Positions 45,993 through 57,400 of a stretch of DNA of 64,000 bases are shown in pieces. The number at the start of each line of letters is the position of its first letter. Within the stretch, counting starts at the first letter, position 1. The position numbers and the translations under genes were made by a program. The stretch is from Dasyornis broadbenti. Lineage: Eukaryota > Chordata > Aves > Passeriformes > Dasyornithidae. The notes below the pieces were generated by a model. That model was not told the origin of the DNA and did not search any database. It was given only the letters and a program-made list of their open reading frames with translations. The stretch is from positions 186,001 to 250,000 of the forward strand of contig VZRN01001317.1 of assembly GCA_013397935.1 (NCBI GenBank). Reading direction: 5' to 3'.

Positions 45993-48900
45993 TCACAAGG
46001 CGTCGTAGTCGTCGTCGTCCTCGTGTTTCCTCTTGAGCGGGTTGGGGTCGGCGGCGGCGCCGGGCGGGACCATGTTGGTGGTGATCAGGATGTTCTTGGG
46101 GCCGATCAGGGATGGGTTGATCAGGACGTTCTGCACCGTGGGAGTGGTGGGAGTGGCTGTGGGAATCATGGAAAGAGCTCACTGAAAGCTTGGAACAATC
46201 ACGGCGTTTTCCCTGCGTCATTCCAGGCTAACAAAGCGCTGTGCTGCCGGAGCGCTCCAGGGGTTTCATCCCAAGAAGGAAGACGGGGAAATGCTGGTGG
46301 GGTGAGGACACAATGGCGAGAGGGAAACAGGAGCCGAGGGGTGAGGAAGCTGCCCAGGGTGGCAATGCTCTGGCTGACACTGCCCTGCTGGCAGTGGGAA
46401 TTAACACTGGAAGTTCCCAGAATGATGGAGAGGGGAAAAAATTCCCACACCAGCTTGGCTGTGGCTGCCCCATCCCTGGAAGTGTTCCTGGCCAGCTTGG
46501 AGCATCCTGCTCTTGTAGGTGTCCCTGCCCATGGCAGGGGGTGGGACTGGATGAGCTTCTCCCTCCCAGCCCAAGCAGCTTGTGACTCGTGTGATTATCC
46601 CTGTATCCATCCCCAGAAATCCCAGGAATACCTGATTTCCCAGTGGGCTGAGAGGATGGGATCTGAACGGTGAAGCGCTGCCCCGCCAGCGACACCGGCG
46701 CTCCCACCTTGGCCGACACTGACACGGTCTGGGCTGAGGGGGTACCTGGATTCAATACAACCCCACCAAAATAAATCAAAATAAATCCATAAACACTCCT
46801 GAAATCCCTTCCCAAGTGGAACCTGTTCTTTACACACAGTGGGAATGCACAGGGATACAATGATGCTGGATATAAGGAGTCAGATTTCCAGGCTGAGCTG
46901 CACATTTACTCATCTTCCCACTTTTACTCCAGCCCTACAGAATTACAGACTATAAACACACACTAATTTTTAGGGCAAAGCGCTAAATTTTGTGACCGTT
47001 TCAAAAATTGATCTTTTTCAGTGCTATTTAATTCAGTATCATGCAGGCATTGACGTAAACAACTCTAAATTTCAGTAAATTTCTTGAATAGTCTCTTAAA
47101 GAATTTATCATAAATACTGAGCATCTGTAATGTATTTATGTATCAAAGACTAGTGTATTAATAAAAATGAAATTAATTTATTAAATTAACTTTCTGATGC
47201 TGTCAAACAATACAAGGTCGGGTGGCCCCTGACATTCCCTTAGAGGCTGAAAAGTGCTTTAAGTTATTCCTCTTTATTTTTACTCCCCAAAATAGAGGTG
47301 GGAAACCCCAGTGGAGCTGTTTCCTACCCAGAGTGGGAGTGCTGGGCCTGCTGCTCACAGCGCCCACACTCAGGCGAGGGACTGTGATCCTGCCTGCTGT
47401 AGAGGAGACCTGTGGGGAGAGAACCAGGGAATCAGGGAATGGCTTGGAACAAACAGGAAAGTCCCCCCAAGTGAGGCATTCAGTGTTTCCCAGCAAAGGA
47501 AATATCTTCCCTCTAAAGCATAAAAAACTGAGGTGGAAGTAAAAAATACCCATTAATATCTACACCAAAGCCTGACTTGTGCCTCTGACAACCTGATATT
47601 AAACCTGACAGTGCCTCCTGGACATCAGGAGGAATTCCTTAATGGAAAGGGTGGTCAGGCATTGAAGGAGTTGCCCAGGGAGGTGGTGGAGTCTCCATCC
47701 CTGGAGGTGCCCAAGGAAGGACTGGAGGTGGCACTTGGTGCTCTGGTGGGGATTGGGCACAGATTGGACCTGATGATCCTGGAGGGCTTTTCCAACCTCA
47801 CTGATTTTGGGATTCTGCAATATTTCTTTAACACTACAACACTGCCGTATTTTAAAATTTCCACTTACAATTAACCAACAATAAGAACATTTGCAAATCC
47901 AGCCTGGAGACAGAGCACCGCTGGCTCCAAACTGATGTACACAGGCCAGTATTCACCCACACCTTTCAGAGGTGTGGAAAACTGCAATTCCAACACCATT
48001 CCCAAACCCCTGGAGATGAATCCCCAACCCCTGAGCAATCCTTACCTTCTTCTGCAGGGATTTGAGGCGGTAGTTGGGGGCAGTCAGGCAGTACCTGTCG
48101 GGTGGCAGCCGCGGGCCCGAGTACGGTTTGATCAGCGGCAGTGGTGTCTGGTTCTTCTGCCGGGCAATGTCCAGCAGGAACTGCGGAGACACGGCCACAT
48201 CCCTGTGTCCCAGGCTGCCGGAACACTCTGGGATGCCCAACCCCGGATGTACTCACGTCTCGGGGCGGAGGGGATGTGAAGGACTGGTCAGTCCGGCACT
48301 GGATCGCCAGGCGCACGTCGTCTGCATCCACACTCGACTTCTTGGCATGGCTGGAGTAGATCTTTGCATCCTCCAGAATCGTGGTCACATATCCTGGGGG
48401 AAACAGGCTCAAGAATGAGGCTGGGTTAAATTAAATCCTCCCGATCCTGATTCCGATCCCACCTGGCTGACACTGGGTACTGCTCACTGCTGCCTCCGGG
48501 TACTGCTCAAACTGCCCGAGGGCAGCGTTGGATGCGATACTGGGAGGAAATTCTTCCCTATGAGGGCGCTGAGGCTGTGGCCAGGTTGGACACGGCTTGG
48601 AGCAACCCGGGATAGCGGAAGGTGTCCCTGTCCCCAGCAGGGGGTGGGACTGGACGATCTTTAAGTTATTTCCAATCCGAACAATCTTGGGATTGGTGAT
48701 TCTGTGATTACTTTTAAAGTGTCAAAGAATTACACCTGGAAAAGATCTCCATGATCACCGAGTCTGCCAGGGGAGCCTCTGTGGAAACACGGATTCACAC
48801 AGCACTTCCCTGCTCCAGACAACACTTCCCTGCTCCCCTCGGAGTTTTCCTGCGCACTTTCCGCCCGGCCGCACTTACTGTAGGCAAACTCCAGCATCTG

Positions 48901-49098
48901 GTTGATGACGCGTGGCTCGTACTCGGTGATGCCCATGTCTTTGAGGATCTGCGCCATCACCTGCGGGGTGGACACAGGCACGGCTCAGCCCCCCGAGTCC
49001 CCCGTTATCCCTCGGTCCAGCGCGGATCCCCCCGGGCCCCGCGGTACCTGCGCGTCTTTCGGGGCGCTCTTGGGGGACGCCATCTTGGCCGCCTCCAT
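45993..49098 (-). CDS. TAF9B: TFIID/SAGA subunit TAF9B, complete
   Basis: Histone-fold TAF that pairs with TAF6-type partners in TFIID and SAGA-like coactivators in the nucleus. Minus-strand exons 5' to 3': 49098-49048, 48960-48879, 48393-48257, 48180-48046, 47409-47328, 46745-46632 and 46156-45993, encoding 254 residues; human TAF9B has 251. The histone fold covers about residues 15-85 (KDMGITEYEPRVINQMLEFA, VDADDVRLAIQCRTDQSFTS). The conserved segment FLLDIARQKNQTPLPLIKPY follows, and then a Ser/Thr/Pro-rich linker. The tail KRKHEDDDDYDAL is basic then acidic. The C-terminal half (GPKNILITTNMV, NPLKRKHEDDDD) is TAF9B-like, whereas the middle (LQKKVSSTAGRITVPRLSVG, RPSTPTLG) resembles TAF9. 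Position beside the FNDC3C gene supports TAF9B. An earlier in-frame ATG is not seen. Confidence 0.92.
46460..46562 (+). mobile_element. CR1 LINE 3' fragment
   Basis: ggctgccccatccctggaag, gtgtccctgcccatggcagg and gggtgggactggatgagctt; antisense within the last TAF9B intron. Confidence 0.75.
47600..47820 (+). mobile_element. CR1 LINE 3' fragment, diverged subfamily
   Basis: gaggaattccttaatggaaa, ggtggtggagtctccatccc, gatgatcctggagggctttt and ccaacctcactgattttggg match a CR1 3' end. In a TAF9B intron. Confidence 0.75.
48535..48710 (+). mobile_element. CR1 LINE 3' fragment
   Basis: ggaggaaattcttccctatg, cacggcttggagcaacccgg, agcggaaggtgtccctgtcc, gtgggactggacgatcttta, ending gattctgtgatt. In a TAF9B intron. 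Confidence 0.8.
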
Positions 49099-49200
49099 GG
49101 TTTCCGGTCACGTGACGCAGCGGGTGCGGCTACGGCGGCCGGGAGGGCGGGGTTGCCTTGGAGACGCGGCCTAGCGGGGTTGCCATGGAGACGCGGCCTG
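48830..49200. promoter_or_regulatory. TAF9B: TAF9B CpG-rich promoter
   Basis: CpG-dense sequence around the first exon. A palindromic E-box TCACGTGA (49108-49115) lies 10 bases upstream of the start codon, next to an ETS-like ttccgg. Further upstream two 27-base repeats each contain an X-box-like inverted repeat (49152-49165 and 49179-49192). No TATA box is seen. Confidence 0.6.
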
Positions 49201-50484
49201 GCAGGGCAGAAATTTATTTTACTATAAATCTTCATGTAGACCAACTGATGCACAGACCTAATCTGCTGGATTCAGTGACCCTTTTCCCGCCCCCGCTGCT
49301 GCAGACAGCCCAGTGCCACCCATCTGCCCCATGGCAATGCAGGAGGGATGTTTTTTCATTAAAAGCTTTGAAGGCCACTTTTTAAATTGCCAACGTTAAC
49401 AGGATTAACCAAGAACGACAGTGTGTTCCTACTATTCGGAAAATAACAGGTACCACTTTGGAAGCAAATTTAAAAGCTTTTTAAAGCTGGTTTTAATGGA
49501 AGCTGGCTGGATTTGGAAGCTATTTAAAGCACATTCCATGCGAGTTTTGTCAAAGTTTCTCACTTTCTGAGGCAAAACAGAACCAAAAATAAAGTTTCAT
49601 TGTGATTTTGTCAGGCAGGGGATCAGCAACATTCCAAAAGCAGTTACAATGTGTTGTTATTATCCAGGATGGTCTAACTGCAGCCAGGTCTAGAGGATGT
49701 GCTGGGATCTCCCATGCCAGCTCCTCAGAGACAGGGAAAAAACGAGCTGCTCTCATCCGCCCTGCGGAACATTCCAGCAGCAGCCACACTCTGGTGCTCC
49801 CCATCCACACCCAGGAAGGTGTTCAGCACCTGGATCAGCCAATCTGGATGGAGACACATCCCAACCCTGCCTTGGGTTTGGGAGTGCTGGGATCAGCCTG
49901 GGGGGAACAGGAGCAGCCCAATGGCTCCGGCAGTGCCTGGAGGAGCTGGAAAACCCTCACCCAGCACGAGGGGCAGGCACAGGATTCCTGTGCTGAGGCA
50001 GGTCCGAGGCCAAGTCATTTGACTTTCGTGAGTCAGCGTGTGTTACACAAAAACATCTGGGAGGAGGGAGGGAGGAGGAATTCCAGACACTGACCTTGGA
50101 CAACAAACATAATCCACTTTTCTTTCTCCTTGTTTTAGGAAAGAGGGTGAGAGGAGCTCTTCCACAAGCTGGGATCAGGCTGGAACTCAGCACATGCAGC
50201 TGAGAACTGTCACATCATATATTCCCAAGGCAGGAAAGAAAATGATGGTTTGCATTTCTGTGGGACTTGCGATTTATCCCTAAACCCAGTGCTTGACTCT
50301 TCTGCCCCTCTGTGCCACCCTCTCCACTTGCCCACAGGTGACTTTCCAGGCTGACAAGCATGAACCAGAAGCTACTTGCAGGATTTCTGCCAGGAAAGCA
50401 GCAGCGAGGAGAAGACAGGGAGAGCTGGTTCCCACAGGGCAGACACTTGTTTCCAGGGCCGCAAATGCCTTCCTGGCCATGAAG

Positions 50485-50820
50485 TTGGAAAAGCTCTCCA
50501 AGACCATTGAGTCCAACTGGCATCCAATCGCCACCTTGTCAGCAGCCCACAGCACAGAATGCCATGTCCAGTTGTTCCTTGGACACCTCCAGGGATGGGA
50601 CTCCACCACAACCCTGGGCAGTTCCAATGTTTAACCTTTTCCATGAAGGAATTCCTGCTGATGTCCAACCTGAACCTCTCCTTGCACAGCTTGAGGCTGT
50701 TTCCTCTCATCCTGTCCCTGTTCCCTGGGAGCAGAACCCAACATCCCGTGGCTGCACCCTCCTGTCAGGGAGTTGTGGAGAGACAGAAGGTCCCCCCGAG
50801 CCTCATTTTCTCCCAGATAA
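50485..50820 (-). mobile_element. Longer CR1 LINE 3' end
   Basis: Reverse-oriented: agaccattgagtccaactgg, ttggacacctccagggatgg, catgaaggaattcctgctga, tgtccaacctgaacctctcc and gaggctgtttcctctcatcc, a well-known CR1 signature. Confidence 0.88.
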
Positions 50821-51094
50821 ATGCAGAGACATTTCATGGGCACCACATGCCGGCCCAATGGAAAAGCAGCCACCCTTCCTCTCTGCTCAGACACTGGGGC
50901 TGTTTTCGGCGACAGAAAACAGGAAACGGGGTCACGGCGTGTCCTGGCCCGACACCGACTCCTCCGTCTGCCACGGGTCGTTCATCCCAGGCAGCTGCCG
51001 GCCAGCTGGGAATCATCTGTTGGAGAAATTGGGAACACAGCCTGGGCATGTGGCTCTGCTCAGGGTGCAGGATTTAAACCCCATAAATTTTAAA

Positions 51095-51235
51095 TCCCTG
51101 GAAGTGTTCAAGGCCAGGATGGATGGGGCTTGGAGCAACCTGGGAAAGCTGAAGGTGTCCCTGTCTGGCAGGGAGTGGAACAAGATGAGTTTTAAGGTCC
51201 CTCCCAACCCAAACCGTTCTATGATTCTATGAAAC
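51095..51235 (+). mobile_element. CR1 LINE with intact 3' tail
   Basis: ccctggaagtgttcaaggcc through ctcccaacccaaaccgttct and ending ttctatgattctatga, the short direct repeats that close CR1 elements. Confidence 0.9.
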
Positions 51236-52249
51236 TTCACTGGGAATTTCTACCCAGATGGGATTGGCTGAGGTGTTTAGGGTGCAGCTAAGCAGAGCCT
51301 TGGCACACGGACAGCTTTTCTTGTTGAGAGGTGCCAAGTGCCTAAATCTGCAAGAACAACCCTAGCCCGAGCTTCTGCCTCTTGGAAAGGGCAGCAGGAA
51401 TCTCCCTAACGTCAGAACTGGGATCTGCCAGACAATGCACTGCCTGTGCTCAGCACTGACCTTTCCAGTCCCAATCCCACACGATCTGGCTCCACAAAAC
51501 TCTGGCTTTTGAGCAGTCCTTGGGAGCAGATGAGCTGCAAAGAGCTTAGCTCCGAGGAGGTGGAGGAGGTCTGTTTGTGGTCGAAACCTCTCTTCCTTGT
51601 GCCAGAGCCCCATTCCTGGGTTCTGGAGGAATTTCTGAGGACTGTGGCTGGACACATCCTGGTGCTGCTGTCCCTGCTCCCTTTGGCTGTGTGCTTCCAG
51701 CTTCCCAGAGCCTTCTCCTGGGATTCCCTCACGCTGGCCCCCACTCCCCCCCACCTTCTGCACTCCAGCGTTTTCCAGGTTCTCATCCCTGATCTTTCCT
51801 GAAGTGAAAATTAAATCCAGGCTGAGTGTCCAGCTGTCTAATTGGAAAGACTGATGGTGAAATAATGCCTTTCCCATTTTATCTTCATCAGATCATTAAG
51901 GCACTGTCAGGAGAAATTCCACACTCAGCAGGAAATGCTGGGGAATAACTTCAGGGAGGAAAGGCCCTAAGTCAACACAAAATGGTAGAAAGTTGGTAAT
52001 TAGCCCCAAATGATTCAATTGCCAGTATCAAAGAACTGTTCTACCTCACCTGGGAACTGCAGGTCCTTCCTGTAGCGTGACGCAAAATGGAAGTGATGTT
52101 CCAAGGGTCCCGCTTTCCTGGAAGAAAGTTAATTCAGCCCTTAATGACACTGAGCATGTTCCCTCCCCTTAAATTACACATGACACAAGTGAGACTAAAT
52201 GCCACAAAACCACAGAAGCCCAGAGTCAAATTTGAATACATTTGTATTA

Positions 52250-54423
52250 TTTATTGACTGTATTAAATATATTATCTATTTGATAGTTACAATTTAGTAA
52301 TACAATGCATGGCAGCTTTAACATACGCTTGAGATACCTCAAAAACGACAATACAAGAAAACTGAAGATACCTAAAATATATTAATGCCACGAGGGTAGA
52401 TCCTTCTGGAATGGACAACAGCTGATGGAAAATCCGTATTGCAGTATAAATGCTGGATATTTTCTGGAAATATGAGCATTTTGTGGCAATTACAAAAGGA
52501 TTTGATTTCAGTTTTTAGCAGTCGTGACTTGTTAGTATTTACTCTGCGATTCTAATTTCTCTTTTAAATGATCAGGACTATTATTGCCAAAAATACTTCT
52601 ACAAGTTGGTTCTGAGGAGTTAAGAAAGAACCCTTTGGCAACAGAGATTTTCTGCAGGCAGTTTATCTGCTAAAGGGAGACTATGAGGAAAATAAAGACA
52701 GATTGTAAACTCTTCTGCAAACTAAAGACTAACATCTGTATAAAACTCTTTCTGACACTGGAGGGAGAGATTTCTATGATATAATAAATGATTAACTTAA
52801 AGTTCTGCTACAAGTAGAACAATACATTCAAACATACATTTTCTTCTTTCCAGGACTTTTAATCAGAATAAATAGAGTACAAAAATGAAGAGTATGTTTC
52901 GAAAAGATTAATTTCAGATTGCACCATCAATCTACTGTGAAGAGGATTAAAAGATACTAGGTCATAATTTAGGTTTTCCACATCTGAAATACAACACAAT
53001 GCCTCAAACTCTAACACAATGTTATTCCTCAACTGCTGTAGGAGAAAGACCCTTAAAGTGATTAATTAATTACTGGAAACACATCACCTGTAGCTCTGTC
53101 ACAACCACCCTCCCACCTACAAGTGCATCGCTCTGATGGCCAAAGTGGAGCCACAGACTTCGCAAAATACCCTAAATCCACTGTTCTGTGGCATATTCCA
53201 AACGCTGTTGGCAAGACCCATCCTGAAACATTGGAAATTTGTGAGTTCCAGCTTTCAAAATCTTTGATCTCACGGAGCCAGGAGCTGCCAGGCTCCTCCT
53301 CAGGGATTCACAAGCAGATTTGACAACAGTCAAATGTAGTGCACAGTGTCCACAAAAATATCCCCCAGCCAACCAGGACGAGTTTCAGACAAGTTCATAG
53401 CAGGCTGAACATTCCCAACAGGAAAACCATGGAATGTGAAGCTGCTACCACGGGGATAGCAAGTTTAAAACATTGTATAAATGTTATCTAAAAAGAGTTC
53501 TCTCACATACAATTTGCTCGTTGGGATTAAGTTAGAAGGGCACCCAAAGCAGGCTGAACTTTTTATTTTTTAGGTTAATAATAGTAAAAAAACATTTGCT
53601 CAGTTTGAGCCAAATAGTGTAACATTTATCATAAATGCACTCTTTCTCCTTAAAGACAACTCCTGTGCTGTTCTGAGCACGCTGCACAGGGAATTACTTT
53701 TCTCTCAGGCACTGAGAGTGAAATGTGGATAGGGCCAAAGCTGCTCAGGACAGCAGGAACATTCCGGGCAGAGCCTTTCCTGGGCATCCCGGCCGAGCGC
53801 CATGTCCTGCTGGCATTGGTTTGGATTAAAACCCTAAAAATCCCTGGCACCCTCTACTCCAACACTTGAAATGATTATTACTGAATTCCAAGTAATAAAA
53901 TAACTGTAATGTAGTAATATCACTAAGTCAATATTCTGCTTTCCTTCTACAGTCTAGTAAATGTGGTATGCTCTAGTAGGCTCTGCAGTTCTGCTCTAAG
54001 CTCAAGCACTTATGCTGCTGGATTTCATGGATATCAAACTACAGTGAAACCTGATGGAACAGTCATTGCCTCCCGCTGCTCTGGTGGGGCTGGGAAAGGA
54101 CTGTTCTAGCAATGCCTGCCCTCTCCAACTGGCTGGGATGGGGAGAGAGGAGGAGTGTGCACACCCCCCGCAGTGTGCACCGTAAGGCAGCTGATTGCTG
54201 TTCCCTAACAGCTCACCCTGATTGCAGAGGCCCCAGGATCACCCTTTCTACAGGAAATCTGTGTCCAGCATTTGGAAAGGATCTGCCAAGCCAGCCTCGC
54301 CGGCAGCCAGCAACAGGAGCGGGAACATGTGGAGCAAGTGGGTCCCAGCTAGGGTTTCATTCCAACTACCCATAAATACCCCAGAGAGCTCTGTACAGAC
54401 AGCTGAGCAGGGCCAGCTCTGCC
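52250..54423 (-). other. Probable 3' UTR of the FNDC3C-type gene
   Basis: AT-leaning unique sequence without coding potential follows the stop at 54424-54426. The TTTATT at 52250-52255 (AATAAA on minus) is one possible poly(A) site; others occur nearer the stop, so the length is uncertain. Confidence 0.45.
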
Positions 54424-57400
54424 CTACTTGATGACAAAGTACTGGATGACCACGGCGAAGAGGATGGCGACCACGGCGAATCCGCAGAGCAGCGCGATGG
54501 CGATGATGCGCTCCTCGTGCAGCCGCTTCCCGCTCTGCGCCAGCTCGGCGCTGGGCTGGGCTCCGGCGGGGCCCGGCTCCGGGCGCTGGCAGCAGAACAC
54601 GGTGCTGGGGCTGTAGGGGCCGTAGAGCTCCGGGCAGCCCGGCAGGTCGTGGCACTGGCGGCCGGCGCAGACGCGCGCGCGGTACTCACAGTTCGTCTGC
54701 GCGGCCGGCAGCCGGAACCACGGCTCCGGACCCTTGTACACCTGGTGGGAGGATACAGGAGCCACTTCAGTCAGGAGCACCTCACCAGCAGCACTTGCTA
54801 CTGCCTGGCCTGCCCCAGGGGTGTGTGCAGTGCAGGGCACAGCTGGAGTCACCCTCCTCTACCAAACTTCATCAGGTCACAGCCTAAATTTCTGGACAAT
54901 TCACGATTCATTTAAGTTTCCTGCTATGCCCCACACTGGGCTGTGAAGCTCAGAAAGGAAAAAAAAAAAAAACATCCTGCATTGTCTTCCTTAAAACAAC
55001 TCCACCAGTGTGGACTCTGATTAACAGAGGCAGTGGTACCATACACCAGCAGATTTAAGAATCAAGAGCCAAAGGAATTGTTGGGAGAACAGAATAAATC
55101 AGTGCTCACCCACTTCACACTTTCTGAAAAGCCTCCCTGTCACATCACCAAACAGAATTTCAACCTTCAAACCATGGAATCACAGGATGGTTTAAGTTGG
55201 AAGGGACCTTAAAGCCCATCTCATTCCACCATGGGCAGGTACACCTTCCACAAGAAATATCCACGTATTTTTTTGTAAGAATTTTTCCAAGTAAAAACCC
55301 TTCACATTCCTGATGCTACATAAAAGGTACCTGATCAAACTCTCTGCCAGCAGCAAGCTGAAGGATGTAAACAATGGAATCTCCTTTCATTGGCTGTAGA
55401 GGCTCCCATGTGATTTCAAAAGTGTTTTCTTCCAGCTGAATCGCTTTGGGTGCTGGAAAATAAAGTGATTTGTTGGTATTTTAGAAAAAGAACAATGGTC
55501 TCTGCAAATGTACAACTGTCACGCTTAGAGGCAACTCATTTCAATAACTAAGCAATTAAAATCTGTTTGTTTCTTTCTTTTTCTTCTATTTGATGACATG
55601 AGCTTAAAAAATGATCACTGTGTTATGTGTAGGTTGCACTTGTTGGTCTTTCTGAGCTGCCAGAATGAGCCCCTGGTGTCTGATGTTTGTACAGAGGAAC
55701 AACACTTTCAAATCACTACAGAAACCAGCAATTCTGTCCATGTGCAGAGCTGGAATTATGTTCTAACCATGGTTCAGTCAATTAATTTTCCTGCAGGCAC
55801 TCAGCACTCTACAATGACTTTAATGACAACCTTTAATGTCCATGTTAAAAATTGAAGACCAGAGGAATTAACTGTGCCCTCATTTGCCTACACACTGCTG
55901 TAACTTCGACGGATAACCCTGCAAAATGCCTTTCCAGTTGAGAAAAGGTAGGAATGCTCAGTTCAGGGGTGCAAGAGCTGCAGTGCAGGAGGTGATCACA
56001 CCTGAAGAGCCTTTTTCACACCCAGACAAAGCCCCTCAGAATGAGTTTGTGTCTCTGTTCCTGCAAAGACTGGGGTCAAGTTGTAGGATTCAATCCTGCC
56101 CATCAGTGGCTTGCAGCAGTTCCAGGGCAGTGGCAGCTCACCTTTGAGAGGTGCAGGTGGAGACTTGGTGGTGGTGAAAGCACAGACCTCGGAGAAGGCT
56201 CCTTCACCAGCGTCATTGTACGCCTGGATGCGGAAATGGTACGTGGTGGATTCGCTGAGCCTCTGCACCTTGTAGGTGTGACAGGGACCGTTATAGACTG
56301 TCACAAACCTGGGGGACACAGAGCACACACACCGTTACCCAGCAATCACCAATGTGTAGGGCAGTATCAGACCTGAAACACTAGGATTTGACTTAAGGAC
56401 AAAGAAGTGATGCTGCATTCCTCCTCTGCGTGTCGGGCATCCCACTGAGACTGTAGGGCCCAACTCCTGGTCTGAATCAAGAGAACCCTTGAATATCCAG
56501 AATAAACTGAAATTTCCAGTTAAAGAACAGCTCGTCACCCCCTGTTTCTTATATGCAGACTGGACTTTGTTTTAGAATGTTCAAAAAATAACCCTGCCAG
56601 CAAAAGGTGACGGTGAGGTATTTATTATTTGAATAGTAAATAATATTTACTGTTTACGAGCAGCAGAAGTGCAAGTTATTGACAGCATTTCTGGTTGAAA
56701 GATGGGATGCAGAACTGCAAACTGAGGGGCAAGCTTTGGGATGCCCAAATGACTCAGTGGTGCAAACAGGAAGGAGAATGACATAAAATACCTTAAAAAT
56801 TTGACATGAAGTGGGAAAACTACAAGATCCTTAATGCTCTGCTAGTCTCACCTGCCAAACCTGTCCTCCATCTGCAGGTTGAACTGTGTAGGGTTGGGAA
56901 TTAAAGCTCTGCTGGGCCCTTCTCCCCATTTCAGTTTAAGGCTCTGGTAGCTGAAGACCACACATTCCAGGTGGGGAGGGTCAGGAGGTAGTGGTTTGGT
57001 TTTGGCTTTCATGGAATGACTGAAAGGACCGACTCCAAAGCTGTTGATGGCCTGTATCCTGATCCTGGGAATGGGAGAGAGCATGGTCAGGAGAAGAGCT
57101 GGGTAACGAAGCAAGAGTTAAAATGTGTACAGAATATAACTGCAAACAGTAAAGTAATTAAGATGCAGTTAGAAATTAAATCTGAACTCATCTTTAACCA
57201 AGACTGAAGTCACAGGAACACCTGCTCTGCTCTTACCTGCTCACCTATCCACACACCTGAGCATCCCAATAAAAGATTCTAAACCCAGAAAGCTTCAATG
57301 TCTTTGCTTTGAGACAGAATAGGGACCTTACCATCAACCACAATCTCGCTCCTGCAAATGTCATGGTTTGAGTCTGGATATGACAATTTTAGGAGGTTTT

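Larger units (their letters stand above)
49201..52249. other. Intergenic region between FNDC3C-type gene and TAF9B
   Basis: About 3 kb with two clear CR1 copies in opposite orientations (50485-50820 minus, 51095-51235 plus). The rest shows no conserved coding exon, RNA gene or other recognisable element. Confidence 0.55.

Noticed and set aside
45840..46673. Plus-strand open frame of 277 codons antisense to TAF9B
   Set aside because: Overlaps the last TAF9B exons and a CR1 copy in antisense; no recognisable protein family.
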